This document shows positions 10,002 through 21,912 of a stretch of DNA of 64,000 nt, in pieces. The notes beneath the pieces are model-generated. The model was not told where the DNA came from, searched no databases, and saw only the letters and a program-made list of their open reading frames with translations. Numbering within the stretch: position 1 is the stretch's first letter; every line of letters starts with the position of its first letter. Made by a program: the position numbers and the translations under genes. The stretch comes from Symbiodinium natans (taxonomy: Eukaryota; Sar; Dinophyceae; Suessiales; Symbiodiniaceae): NCBI GenBank assembly GCA_905221605.1, contig CAJNDS010000690.1, positions 1 through 64,000 on the forward strand, written 5' to 3'.

Positions 10002-13000
10002 CGTGCTTGTGCTGCACTGCGCCTAACGCATCCGGCCTACTACACCTCAAACCTACCGATTCTAAGCTGAAATCGGCGAGCCACAGGGCCCCGCTCTCAA
10101 CGAGGTTGTCGCGGCCACTGGCCCGCGCGAACTGGCATATGTCAGCCCGCACGAAAGCCCAAGGCCAGCGTGGCTCTGCGAGCGTCCCAAACAAGGCGCC
10201 CCACTCCTCTAGCCGCCAGGGTTCCCGCTCGACGTGGGCGCCCGCGCGCGTGCGTTCCTGCGCACACCGGACGACTAGCTGAAGGAAAGCTCGGGGCACA
10301 TTCTTGCCCTCAAGCCCAATCACGAGCACCTTCGGCTCTGCGCGCAAAACAGCGCCGCTAATTGCCTCTAAGTGCCCTTCTGCGGCCAGGTTCCAGGTGA
10401 TCCCGTAGGCCTGCTTGCCTTGCACAAAAGCTGGAACAACCCTATACCCGTGCCTCCTAGCCGCGTCGGAAACGACCGCGTAACCCCAAGCAACCTCTAA
10501 GACATCGGCAACCCCTCCAAGGAAATACTGCCGGAACCAACTCTCGACAGCACCCGACTCTGGGGAAGCCCTAGGCTGCAACACGCGGGGTTCCGCGACC
10601 AAGAGGTCCGCGAGGGCCTCTCGGATCGAGAGCACACCCGTTCTGGCGCGAGACGCTCTCTCGAGCGTCCTGTCCTGCAACGAGTACGCTCCCTTGTCCA
10701 ACTTCCTGGCCGAGGCTGCAGCAAGCACGCCGTCGCGGTTCAGGTCGACCTTGGAAATGATCTCCCTGACGGTAACCGCTTCGTGGGCCGGACGAGTCCC
10801 CTCTGAAAGCGTGAGCGCACCGTCCTCGGCGATGTATGCAAGCTGCCATCTGACGCGCACCCCGCTGGCATCGGGGAGATAGCGGTGCACGCCGACCTGC
10901 GCACGGGCAGCATCTACCTGCGTAACCCGTCCTAACCTGCACACCTTAGGGCCTCCACCTACACCCCGATAGGCAATGCGGTCGCCAAGGCGGAGGACGA
11001 AGTCCCTCCCGCGCCTGGTCAGTGTGAACTCCACTTGCTTGGCGTCGCCTTGAACCTGTTGCCCTAAGCTGGGGCGAGACGAGCCGTCCCCGCCGGTTCC
11101 ATCGTCCTCAAAGACGACCGGCTCGCGGGATTCCGCGCCATCTGCATCCGCAGGAACAAGAATGCAGTCTTCCGCGTGCGCCTCCATCGGGCCGCGCCGG
11201 GCGGAAGAAGTACCCCCCGACTCCATCGACACGGGCTCCAAGGTGAGCCTGTGGCCCTTGACTTCCAACACGCGCCAGGGGCCGGTCAGACCCGGTTTCC
11301 AAGGCACACGCCCCGCCCCCTCTGAACGGGCCCTCGGAGCGTTCCAGACCACTCGGTCTCCTGGCTTAAGGTCCACAGTGCGCCTATGGCGATTTGCAAG
11401 TTTCGCCCGCGCTTCTGAAGACCGCGTCCAGTGCTCTCGGACCGCAGCAGCTAGTTCCGAGAACTGCTTAAACTGGCTCCGAGCCCAATCAGAGATGGGT
11501 TCGAACTGCAAGGCGTCTCGCAGGACGTCCTTTTCAAGTGGTAGAGCGAGCGACCAGCTCCGCTCTAGGTCCCTCGGGGTATACCCGTGGGGTCCCGGAG
11601 TGTTATCTATGACGTACTCCGCCACCACGAGCCAATCCGACCAAGCTTCGGAAAGGGAGGCGCCGACTTGCCTGACGACCGCCCCCAGCACCTTTTGAAC
11701 TTCTTGGTGGACTCGCTCGTTTGCGCCCAACTCACAAGGCCTCAAGGGCGCGCTGAACCGCCACTCGGTCCCAAGCATAGCGCTGAGTTCTGCCATGAGC
11801 GCATTCTTGAACTCTGGCCCTCTATCCGACCTGATGAGGCTCGGGATCGTCCTGCTGCGAAGCACACAGCGCACGAACGCCCTCCTGACTTCAGCATGAG
11901 TCAGAGACCTCATCGGCTCGAGGAGGACAGCATGACTGAGGCAATCGAAGTACGTAAGCGAGTACCTATGCCCCTCCCTGTCCTCTCGGTTCGGACCTTC
12001 ACAGTCCACGCTGACTTCCTGCCAGCATGTCTCGGCGCCACATTTGACCGCACGAGCTTCAACCTTCGTCGGTCGAGAGCGGCCTTTAATGCAAGCGAGA
12101 CATTTGGCGACCCAGGTCCGCACATCTTTCTCTAAGTCGGGCCACCAGACTGCCCTCTCTAGCAGCTTGACGGTAACCTCAGCAGACCTATGGGCCCCAA
12201 GGACTCCACAGTGGACTGAATTGTAGCAAGCGCGGCGCCAGGTCACCCCATTCGCGCCCGCAGCCCCGTTGGGAACCACTGGGACAACGACGGTTTGACC
12301 CGTCCTGAGGGTCACCTCGCGCTCAAGCAACCCGTCTCCGGATATCTCCATTGGCGGCTCTGGCTTGCGAATCGAGCCCGCCAATGAGGGATCGCGCCGC
12401 TGACCCTCGTACCACGCCGTACGAAGGGATCCCGTGACTCGGAACTCCGAAATGTTCGCCGCGTCCCTTGCCTCGACCGCAAGCTGCTCACGACGATTTT
12501 CGTCCTCCTCCGCGATCAGGCTCAAAGACGGAACACCGCCCTTAAACTCGACCTTGACCTTGGTTGAGGAATGGTCCCAAATGCACAGGATGGGGCTATG
12601 GCTAACGAGCTCTAGAACCACTGCAGGGCCCTTGTGCTCTTCACCCATAAACGCCAAAACTCTACCCTTCAGCTTGCACTCATTGGCATTCTTCCCGCGA
12701 CTGATAGCGCCCGCGGTCCAATGCCCTTCTACGCCCTCGTTGGACGAAGAGAATTGAGCAAGGACCCTTGACGCCTGCAGGGTAGACCTGCGGGGATCCG
12801 AAGCTGCTTCTCCGGTTGCCCGCCAGCCAATGACCTGAGTAACCCTACCCACAAGGGCTATCAGCTTGCCGAAGGAGGGGTCTAAGGCAACCTCTTTACC
12901 ATTAGACCTCCAGAGCACTTCACACTGCTCATTCACGACATGTCTGTGGCCGTGCCAGTTCACCACTGACGACCAATGCACGACGATGTCGCCCTGAACC

Positions 13001-16000
13001 ACATTCAGGGGCGAGCAGTTGTGCCCCGCCACCACAGCACCATCTTCTCTAACCACCCATGTGGTCCAGTAAGGCTTCACATCGCCCCACTTGGAAAGAT
13101 CCTTGTGCTGGGAGCCGAGGCTGAGCTTCATGGAATGGCTCTTCTTCCATATCTTCCCACTCAGCATGCCATATGCAGTGGGAACTGGAGCATCTTTGGG
13201 CGTAGTCCTAAACCCTACCGCCCATTGCTGGATGGTTGAGGACCTAACCCTAACCAAACCTCCTGTCCTATCCAAAGTTGCAAGGACGGAGTTGACCTCT
13301 AGGCCCACCTCATGGGCCTCAAGGTCGCCCTCAAGCGGAGGTTCGGGCTCCTCCCGCTCGGCTATCTCTACCGAGATATCGACTGCCTCTTTCTCGATGC
13401 AGGCGGGGCAGCGAGAAAACAGGTAGGTCCGCTTGCCGCAGATGCACAGACCCTCATGGTCCCAGAGGGGTCGTGACGGTTCGTCCAGCATCCCTCTAAT
13501 GCTGGCATCATCAATGGAACGAACCGCGTCCAGCCTCAAGGACCGCAGAACCTCCGCCCCCAATGCCTGCTTCCCTACGATCCCAAAACCTCGCAGGGGA
13601 GGCTCCGGAAAATCCTTCTTGAGTTCCGGACAAGCCTCGGCCACTTCCAAGTGGCCTTGCTGCGTGCGCCAAAGGCGTGGCCGCACCGCCCAGATAGCCT
13701 TGATGCCTGCCCAAGCCTCTCCTACAGCCCTGGCTTCCTTGCGCTGCAGGTTCCTTGCTTGGAGCGTGAGCTCAACAACCAAAGGCCACCTAAGGACGGC
13801 TGTGACAAGCCCGCCTTGCCCTAGTCCTACGAGGAACTGCGGACGAAACCCCGAAGCTTCCCTAAGAACCTTGGCACACGAAGTAAGCAAGTCGACCCTG
13901 ATCCGCTTGATCTTCTTGGTCCCTGCGAGCCTGCCGGCCCCGCAATCAAAATGCGAGGCAAGCCCGTCGGTATCCTCAAACGGACCCCAACAACCCCTGA
14001 CAGCCACAGAAACTCCAGGGAGGCTCGCTTGAAAAACGCGCCTGATTTCAGTCAGCTCTGCGTCCTGCTCTTTCCAACGCGCGTAGTCAAAGACAACCAT
14101 GACGCGCACCGGAAGGGCTGCGACGACGCACATCGGCACAGCCGCGGCCTGGACACGGCCCGCAGGCTCTGGGACGGCGTCGTTGCCGACCGCCCAGGGC
14201 ACGGGTCCGTCACCCTCAGTACCCTCTCCGAGGTACTGGTCCAGGTCGAAACCTCGGAGTTGGCCCGAAAGGCCCTCGAGATCTTTCGTCCTCGCCGCAA
14301 GGAGCGCATCCCGATCTTTGGGATTGCGGCTAAAACTGTCACCCAGCGTCGCTGAGCGACCGCTAAGGCTCCTTATTTCGGACCCATCCATAAGGATTTC
14401 CGCAACCCACCGGACGAGTTTCGGATCCATTCCGATGTCCGACGTTTGCGCTCGGGTAAGGTTGGCATGATCTGTCCAACACAGAGTCCGAATAGAGCCA
14501 AACATGCGGCGTGTCGCCCGCTTTACCTCGAGCTGGGCAAACGCCTCCTGTATCAAGGGCGGCCAGTTTTGCTGCGCGGGGGTCAAGCTCTTTGAGTGCG
14601 TCATAAGCACTTTGAGCTGACTCAAGTCACGCGTCATCTGCACGACGCTGCCCCCTACCGCGATGCCCGACGCATCCGCGATCTGCTCAAGGGGACACGA
14701 CCCATCCGCAGCAGAGGCCTCATCGAAGGTAGCCAAATTGATGCGGTTCTGCATCATGCGCTTAATCGCTTTAAAGGCTTTGCAACCCTCGGTGGCGGCT
14801 GAGCCCAGCCCGCCTTCAGGAAAGACGGCGCCTGGCTTCTGCCACTGCCCTAAAATCTTGGCTGCGTGCCCATACTCAACAGGCAGGTAGCCGCGCAACC
14901 AATTTGCGCAACCCAAAAATTGCTGAATGTGAAGCTTCTCCCAGAGCGGGGGAAAGTCAATCACCGCCTGACAACGCTCTTCGTCAGGCGAACTCCCGTC
15001 CCGCCCAATGTTGTGTCCTAGGAGCTTACCTTTGGAGACACAAACTTCGGCCTTACTGATCCCAAACGAGAACCCAAACAAGATTGACTTATCTAGGAAA
15101 CCCTCTAAGGAAACGAGGTGGTCGAGGAGGTGCGGGCACGCCTTAGGGTGCCGGGCGCGCATATCTGCCGCGAGCTGCTCATAATAATAGTCCGTTGGAG
15201 GCTCCTCGATCATCTTATCGATGTCCCAGCTCTCCACGATATGATAGCTCGGGCAGCGCGCCGTGTCGACCGCGTCTGCTGGGCGCACAGCATCACTTGC
15301 GCCTCTTTCAGCCGTGGCCGATCCCTCACGCCAGCCAGCCCAGCGTGGCCCCTTGCGCGTCCTAAAGACCGCGAGGCGTTCGGTGACGGGAACCTCATCG
15401 CTGCACGCAACGCTTTCCGCCACACGCAAATCCCTCGTGTCCCAAAGACGCCACGCCTCACCTGCGCGCTGAAGCAAGCACGTTTCGTAAGGCGCCTTCT
15501 CGACCGCCACGGTCCCAAGGTCCTTCTGCGCAGGGCGCCTACCCCACACAGACGCGTAACCACCTGGCGCCTCCCACCAGCTGTCGACGCTTGGAAGGTG
15601 GTCCAAGCAAGTAAGCACTCCAGGCTCCTCAACAGGGCGCCCAACCGGGCCGCTCCCGCCCCACACCGAAGCGAGAACAGTCACCGCAGCAAGGACCGAT
15701 AGCACACCGATCCTGGCGCCGGTACGCAGCCGCCCAAAGGACCGCGCACACGAGGAACAACCTTGGAAGCTTCTTGCCGCGGCCCTGGACGCGGACCCGC
15801 AAGCAAAGCACGGGTCATGGTCAACCGAAGCAACGGCGACCCCACAATCCGCACATGCCTGCGGAGACGGCTCTGACTCGAACACCGTCTCAATCGCGCC
15901 ACAACCACAAGCCGCAGTGCTGACGAGGCCGGAACGCACTTCCGCAACAACCTCGCCTGGCTGGAGAGAGTGATCACACTCTTGGGCTGCAAGCAAAACA

Positions 16001-16340
16001 AACCCTTTACCCTCTCCTGTGGGCCAGAGACCTGGCACAGCCTCAACCCCACACTCAACCGGAAGCACAACCTCGGACAGGGATCCCTCTGCGGAGACTC
16101 CTGCCTCCCGCACGACTGGCACCAGCACCCCATCACCTGGCGAGAGCTCGAGCGGCTCTTCCCCGTCATAGCGGAGAAGCTCACGACTTCCGCCCCCAGG
16201 CTCGATGCATGACGCGTCGTCCAGGCTTGACAACCGCGCTTCAAAGGCATAGGCCCTGTCCTTCCGAGTCCTACTGTGATCCTCACATCTGGGCATCCTG
16301 ATTCCCAGCGTGTCGAGGACATGAAAGTCGGGACCCGGCC
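9904..16340 (-). CDS. Pol polyprotein: RT thumb, RNase H, integrase
   Basis: A frame of about 2,145 codons that, once the nested transposon is removed, continues directly from the protease frame. The apparent ATG at 16356 belongs to the transposon's inverted repeat. Domains by approximate residue from that ATG: Cys-pair zinc-ribbon-like region (150-205) and a hydrophobic segment (215-232); RT thumb/connection with KLLGHNIGRDG and FLGCANWLRGYLP (405-500); Ty3-type RNase H with Asp561, NWPPLIQEA, CWTDHANL and Asp673 (545-680); unknown middle region; integrase with His1382/His1389/Cys1419/Cys1422 and catalytic D1451, D1511, E1547; SH3-like integrase tail (1665-1710). About 1950-2100 has a possible methyltransferase-like fold. 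RT palm motifs are absent here and occur in the next ORF. Confidence 0.9.
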
Positions 16341-16342
16341 TG
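16341..16342. other. Target duplication TG, left of nested transposon
   Basis: TG stands here and again at 29944-29945. Removing the transposon plus one TG gives an uninterrupted frame, reading GLGF then RPGPDF, across the junction, which fixes the insertion borders. Confidence 0.85.
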
Positions 16343-16366
16343 CCCAGAGCTTCCATTCTTGCTTAA
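16343..16366 (+). repeat. Left terminal inverted repeat of nested transposon
   Basis: Begins CCCAGAGCTTCCATTCTTGC and matches the reverse complement of 29920-29943 over 24 bp. A further TTCTTGCTTAATTA copy lies at about 16395, the kind of subterminal repeat that transposases bind. Confidence 0.92.
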
Positions 16367-17077
16367 TTAATTTAACGATGAATTTTAAGGAAAATTCTTG
16401 CTTAATTAGAAAAGAATTTTAAAAAAGAATTTCCAAAAACCATGTCCGAAATTATGGATTAAATTTGGGGCCCCACCCCCATATGTGCGCATATACACAC
16501 ACACACACACCACAACATGCACACAACACCACAACACACAACTCACAACACACAACACACAACACATGCACAACACACAACACACAACACACAACACACA
16601 ACACACAACACACAACACACAACACACAACACACAACACACAACACACAACACACAACACACAACACACACACACACACACACAACACACACAACACACA
16701 CAACACACACAACACACACAACACACACACACACACAACACACACAACACACAACACGTGCACAAGACACAACACACAACACACAACACACAGTTAACAC
16801 ACAACACACAACACACAACACACAGCACCTAGCACACAACACATGCATGCACTGAAACACACAACACGCGCATGCACTTAACACACATATCACACTTAAC
16901 ACACTTAACACACAACACGTGCACTTCATGCACACACAACACACCTAGCACACTTAAATTTGCACACAACACAACTTGCACACAGCACATGCACCCTGCG
17001 AATCTTACCTGATGCTGGGCCCTTTTCCTTCGAAGGGGCCATGTATCGATCTCTATAGAGCTGGACTTCTGCCAGCC
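16367..17077. repeat. Heptamer microsatellite (ACACAAC)n and flanks
   Basis: About 16,490-16,960 is a nearly pure (ACACAAC)n and (AC)n tract with scattered variants such as ACACATGC. It keeps frames open on both strands, but the predicted peptides are pure repeat and are not genes. Confidence 0.9.
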
Positions 17078-17308
17078 TTACCCAATGCATTTGCACCAGA
17101 ACCTTTCTGGCCAAACCAAATCGTAGGCTCTGAAATCGTTCTCGCTCAGAAAGCCCTTGATGTGGAAGCAAACACAATGAAGGCACATGCTTCCTCCCTC
17201 GAGCAACTCGACTCGGGCACGTGTAACCTCGAATCTTTCGCCCCACAGCTTCGAGAGCTCCAAGATCAACTTTTCCATCTCCTTCTTCTTTTCGGGGCTC
17301 CGATCCAT
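17078..17308 (-). CDS. Possible small Cys-containing exon
   Basis: 76 codons from an ATG at 17308 (MDRSPEKKKEMEKLIL), with a charged helix followed by MCLHCVCFHIKGF and an ERFWCKCIG end. Sequence complexity is normal despite the neighbouring repeats. No family is recognised. It lies downstream of the transposase exon on the same strand and could be a final exon or an independent small ORF. Confidence 0.4.
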   Translation of the reverse strand: MDRSPEKKKEMEKLILELSKLWGERFEVTRARVELLEGGSMCLHCVCFHIKGFLSENDFRAYDLVWPERFWCKCIG

Positions 17309-17879
17309 GGTATGAGGTGATCTAAAACAAAAATAAATATTCTATGATTCGAGCCAAAACTCTGTCAGGCACTCTGAGGAACACATGAGAAGAAATTATA
17401 AGCTCGATCGCAAATGCTGCTGCAGCCCCATGGATCATGCTGAATCTTGCAGGTGCAGTGGTTTTTTTTGTCCTCTGGCTGCATGCAAGCAATTATCCGA
17501 GAAGTCGTCTGCCCAGGGCAGAAAGATGACCGAATTAACTGTCGATCCTAGGGCACGGCTCGCGGGCTCATGCGACTAGTCACTCCTCCTTTTGAACCAC
17601 TGCCACCACCAGGTTCCATGAGAATTCACCCAGCACCAGGCCCACCGAAAGTGGCTTAGCTGGGCACCTTGCTCTGCATTTTCAGTCTCGCCACCCCCGG
17701 CGGTGGATCGAACTTCATCACGGGAGCCAACTCGTCGCTTCTTTGAAGGGGACTCGTCCATGATGGTGCTGAGTCAGGTGATCGAGGGAGAGGGGGCCGG
17801 ACTCAGCAAAAAAAAACGCAAGCCACAATGCTCGACCATGCACAAAGATCGTATATATATATATAGTTATTTATTTTGC
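17309..17879. other. Spacer inside the nested transposon
   Basis: No conserved coding frame is recognised. A short ATAT tract at about 17,850-17,870 is followed by the stop of the transposase frame. Confidence 0.4.
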
Positions 17880-19643
17880 TCATGCACCCTTGCACAAGCA
17901 ACATGCAAAATGCTCGCAAAAGGGTGCTGTTGATTTTTCTCGCAAGGCCAGGTCTGCCAGCGAAGGTACCTTGTTCTGTGCAGCAAACTTTGTGAGCACT
18001 GTCTTCGACAAGCCCAAAGCCACATGCTTGCCTCCTCTTCGCACAGACATCCTCCCCAGGCTCCCGCCCCAGTCCTCATCATCATACGTCCAATACAGAC
18101 TCGGAGCAGACTGGGTGCTTTCACACATGTGTTGCCACAAATGAAATTTGGGTTTGTATCTCCAGCGATGCTCAAGTAAACAAAGGTCTTCCAGTGCAGT
18201 GTACAATAGCAAAAAACTCTTGCAACTGTCTGCCAAAACCTTGGGGTCGAAGTTTTCGGTCGATAACTGGGAGTAGCAGATCTGGATCTGCTTGGCTGCT
18301 AGCCGGCAGGCGCCCTCCTCCGAGGAGGGTGGATAACCAGAAAAAAGTCGCTCAGTGATGTCCACAGACCAGGGAATCAGGTATCTGATCTCGGCAGCTT
18401 TGCCTCTAAGTTTGGGGCTCTTCCTGGCTTCCTTTCGGATCATGAGCTTGGTTATGGTGTTAAACTGGTTGGGCGTCTGGTTCTCGGTGTACCACTGCTT
18501 GATATCTCGCCAGAGGCTGGCCACTCGCTGCTCCTCCGAGGAGCCTGGCATGTGTTTCGAAACGAGAAAACAGCAATTGCCCAGAAAATCGGCTGCGACC
18601 CCCAAGTCGCACGAGTGGAGCCAGTCCACCTCGAAGGTGGCCAAACTTATGCCTGGGGCAGCCATGATGGGACTCACTGCACCAGACTTGTCCAGCATGT
18701 GCTCTTGGAGTTCCAAAAAGGACCAAGGGTGATCTCTCCAGGGTGCTGAAGACGAGCATGACCGGATTTCCTGCAGCGAACATTTGCATTTGAAACAACA
18801 TCTTCCTGCAGCATTCCAGCTTGGGAGCTTAAACACCTGCTTGTACATCGCCCAGTCCCCACGGACCTCTGCAAGGATCCCCTGTGCCAGCAAAGGCCTC
18901 CCAGCCATCTTCCGGCGCCACGATGACTTAAAAGGTTGCCCCTGGAAATCCACCTCTGGAAAGATTCCTTCTCGCATGCAATGAAAACTGTGAGCAAAAA
19001 TAGCCATCAAATCGTCCACAGTCCTGCCATCCTTGCAGCAAAAACTCTTGTAGATGCATGTCAGGGGCAGTCTGAAGGTTTGCACAAATGTCTCGTTGAT
19101 CAAAGGGTTGAGGCTGAAGCACTCCAAACTCTCACTCCGGTCATATCTGACAGGAACACCGTCACACCAAAGCCCCCAGGCCACCAAAGCCTCTGGATCG
19201 AGAGTTAAGGCCTCCACTGAGGAGGCAACCCTCTCACGAACATCCCGCCTCAAACTCTGCCAATCCAGCAATCGCTGTCGGGCCTCGGGGCTTCCGTTCC
19301 ATCTCAGCAAGCACCAGTGGATCTCATGAGGGAGATAAACTGCAATGGGTTTTTTGCAGACATTGTGAGTGTGGGGGTCGTACATTGTTATGTCTGCAAT
19401 ATAGGGTTTCGGCCAGGCAGAACCTCGTACCAGCTTCCTGAGAAGGTTGCGATGGATGTTTTTGTCCTCCGAGACAACCAGGTCGTTAACATGCCTGGCC
19501 TGGGCATCTGCAGCATCCTGGAAGATGCCCCTAGCCCTGGCAGCTGATATCGAGCCACTGAGGAAGAGATCTGAGATGTTGGACCTGAGGTTCCTCTCTC
19601 CCCGTCGCTTCTTGGAAGCAGCTCTGGCTGATTTGGACAACAT
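17880..19643 (-). CDS. Transposase exon, Plavaka/KDZ/CACTA-like
   Basis: 587 open codons. An in-frame stop lies just upstream of the first ATG, with a CTAG acceptor beside it, so this is probably an internal exon that starts near 19,650. It has the landmarks of large dinoflagellate and fungal cut-and-paste transposases: RGDWAMYKQVF followed by a CCFKCKC zinc-binding cluster, then VDWLHSCDLGVAADFLGN (a D-x2-H...D-L-G-V core) and near the C-terminus KPKFHLWQHMCES. These fit the RNase-H-like DDE fold of Plavaka/KDZ-type enzymes; the exact catalytic triad cannot be fixed by eye. No frame break is seen over 1.7 kb, so the copy may be active or recently so. Confidence 0.78.
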   Translation of the reverse strand: MLSKSARAASKKRRGERNLRSNISDLFLSGSISAARARGIFQDAADAQARHVNDLVVSEDKNIHRNLLRKLVRGSAWPKPYIADITMYDPHTHNVCKKPIAVYLPHEIHWCLLRWNGSPEARQRLLDWQSLRRDVRERVASSVEALTLDPEALVAWGLWCDGVPVRYDRSESLECFSLNPLINETFVQTFRLPLTCIYKSFCCKDGRTVDDLMAIFAHSFHCMREGIFPEVDFQGQPFKSSWRRKMAGRPLLAQGILAEVRGDWAMYKQVFKLPSWNAAGRCCFKCKCSLQEIRSCSSSAPWRDHPWSFLELQEHMLDKSGAVSPIMAAPGISLATFEVDWLHSCDLGVAADFLGNCCFLVSKHMPGSSEEQRVASLWRDIKQWYTENQTPNQFNTITKLMIRKEARKSPKLRGKAAEIRYLIPWSVDITERLFSGYPPSSEEGACRLAAKQIQICYSQLSTENFDPKVLADSCKSFLLLYTALEDLCLLEHRWRYKPKFHLWQHMCESTQSAPSLYWTYDDEDWGGSLGRMSVRRGGKHVALGLSKTVLTKFAAQNKVPSLADLALREKSTAPFCEHFACCLCKGA

Positions 19644-19897
19644 CCATTGCTAGCTATCTCGACTGCAAAAGGATTTTAAAGTAGCAGTCCAATCTATATA
19701 ATGCATGTACTGGATCGCAGTGGCAGGCAGGCAATATAACATGCAGTCGGCGATATGTCATGCATGCAGTAACATGCAGCTGCAAGGGCCTCGATCCTTT
19801 TAATTTGCTGTCGCTTATGGTCGATCTACATGGGCCCCGTGCTGCATGAGTCAAAACTGAAGCCGGCCCAAAACAAACGGTGCTTGGAGATCTATAC
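19644..19897. other. Likely intron between transposon exons
   Basis: Stops occur in all useful frames. A minus-strand GTATAG just after the 19,898 frame end could be a splice donor, and TTTTGCAG or CTAG near 19,650-19,675 could be acceptors. Confidence 0.45.
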
Positions 19898-20745
19898 CTA
19901 CAGGCAAACATTCAGGCGAGCACGAAAGGCCTTCAGCCCATCGCAGTGAACCTGAGCCTTGGCACAGGTGGCCTTCATATCCTCCGTGTGCTCTAGCCAC
20001 TGCTCAGCGGTGGCATCGGGGTTCTTCTCCAGGCTGGCCAGCACAGACAGCTGCTTCCGGGCCTTCTGCTCCACGAACTCCTGGGCCTGCATCTGATGCT
20101 TCTCCCCCTCCTTCAAGAGGCCCTCCATCTCGGGCTTGTTGAGGGTCTTGCCCAGGCACAGTGCATCCTTCAGCTGGCCAATTTCCTTTTCCATCTTCTC
20201 CTTGCCCGACTTCAGGACCCTGCCCTGGTTCTTGCCATCAATCCTCTCGGGGAATTCGATCTTCACATCGCAGGATCCCGTGGCCTTGTCCAGCACTGCC
20301 TTAAGGCCAGACTGCTTCAGGGAAGCATGCTGTTCAAGCTTGCTGCTTTTCACTGTGGCATTTGTGTCCCGTTGCTGTGTCTTCACATAGTAGTACATTG
20401 TAAGCTCAGGGACATCAGCAGCTTTCTGGATCAATTCACAAGGATCCTTCGCTGCAGCATCAGCCAAGCCGTTGGCTTCCCAGCACTTCTTGAGAAGGGC
20501 CTGCAGCACGGGCTCTGCTCGCTTTTCTGGTAGATTTCCATTCACCACGAAGCCATTGAGCCCGAGGATCTCATCTCTTGTCATGAAACCTTTCTTGTTT
20601 TCGCAGAGCTCCTGCTCCTGCTGCTCGCTGCTCTCGATGTACGAGGCGACCCAGGCGAGGTTCTTGATGCCACCTTCGTCCATGTAGCGCGCAATGAGCT
20701 TGTGCTTGCCGTCAGAATCCTGGCTGTGATAGGCCTCACCAGGAC
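19898..20745 (-). CDS. Accessory exon of the nested transposon
   Basis: About 283 codons with natural composition, starting after an AACAG acceptor: SPGEAYHSQDSDGKHKLIARYMDEGG, then helical, Lys/Glu-rich sequence with several coiled-coil-like stretches (KEKMEKEIGQLKDAL, KARKQLSVLASLEKN). No catalytic domain is recognised. The 21,442-21,651 frame plausibly splices into it, giving a basic N-terminus followed by this helical body. Its place upstream of the transposase on the same strand suggests a transposon accessory gene, function unknown. Confidence 0.55.
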
Positions 20746-20769
20746 TGTTATTACTATGCATGGGTTATT

Positions 20770-21420
20770 AAAAGTCGATCAATTATAATCTAAATAAATA
20801 TATATATATATATATATATTTATTTATTTATTTCGATCTATATATATGGATATATAGATATATATATATATATATATTCGTATTTTATAAATTAATTAAG
20901 TCCATGATCAGTATATTAATCATTATGTATATTAATAATATATTATGTATATATATATATATATGATGTATACGTACTAGTATATCGATCTATATATATA
21001 TACATGCATATATACTTAAGTTTATAATAGATCATACTATATATAGTATCGATCGATATATATCGATATATATATATATATATATCGATTTAGATTATAT
21101 ATATAAATACATGCATGCATATAATTCTTATATATATATATAGATATAGATATATATATATATATACGACATATATATTTGTATTATTCTATATAATCAT
21201 GTATATATATATATGTATACATCCATATCTTTTCATTCATAATATATATATATATATATACAATTTAAGTGTGTATATATATATATACAAAAGTATCTAT
21301 ATATATATATATATATATGTATTATAAATATTATATATGTTATTATATATATATATAATAATAATAATATATATGCAGATAGTATATATGTTTATATTAA
21401 TTATACATACACACATGTAT
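20770..21420. repeat. AT-rich microsatellite, probable intron
   Basis: About 650 bp of TATA and ATATAT runs with scattered GATC and CATGCA islands, between the 21,442-21,651 and 19,898-20,745 exons. Frames through it encode only I/Y repeats. Confidence 0.8.
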
Positions 21421-21441
21421 ACATATACATCGATCGTGCAA

Positions 21442-21651
21442 CACCACTGGGCCTCCAAGAGCTGCTGGGCACTGCTGGTCTGGGGATCCTTGGGGTTGTT
21501 GGCCTTGTACTTAATGCCAGTCAGGAAACCACTGATCTGGCCCTTGTTCACTGATGCCGAAGTGTTCCTTGCCTTTTTCGGGCTCTTCAGCTGCTGCTTG
21601 ACTGGCTTCTTGGCTGCCGGCTTCGTCTTGGCTGCCGTTGCTTTCGCCATG
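21442..21651 (-). CDS. First exon: basic Ala/Lys N-terminus
   Basis: ATG at 21651 starts MAKATAAKTKPAAKKPVKQQ, a lysine/alanine/proline-rich tail, followed by QISGFLTGIKYKANNPKDPQ. The frame then runs into the AT microsatellite, so the exon should end near 21,440, where GTGTTGC could be a donor. The next exon is most likely 20,745-19,898. A basic tail of this kind suits DNA binding or nuclear import, but that is inference. Confidence 0.55.
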
Positions 21652-21751
21652 GCTGCCAGCCAGCTACACGGGCGAAAGAACCAAAAAGGGACGTTTTTGG
21701 TTTGCAGCGAAATGCTAGCGGGGCAGTTGAGTGGTGCACCAGGGCCCCCAG

Positions 21752-21856
21752 GGTTAAAAAAGGTTAAAAACCTTAACCTTTTTAACCTTGTTTTAAAAGG
21801 CAACATACTCGACAGGAGCGGTTAAAAAAGGTTAAGATTTTTAACCTTTTTTAACC
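21752..21856. repeat. Paired GGTTAAAAA hairpins upstream of an exon
   Basis: Two inverted repeats, at 21,752-21,788 and 21,820-21,856, each built from GGTTAAAAAAGGTTAA and its complement TTAACCTTTTTTAACC. They lie about 100 bp upstream of the minus-strand ATG at 21,651, so a promoter or terminator role is possible. Confidence 0.7.
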
Positions 21857-21912
21857 CCACTTCCCCGGGCCAGGGCTCCCAACACATCAAAATTCATGAG
21901 TTATATACCTAT

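Noticed and set aside
10745-10800. EF-hand-like VDLNRDGVL in the pol ORF
   Set aside because: Only the loop start matches; no paired hand and no helix pattern. Likely chance.
16485-16855. T/H/N-repeat frames in the (ACACAAC)n tract
   Set aside because: Microsatellite translation.
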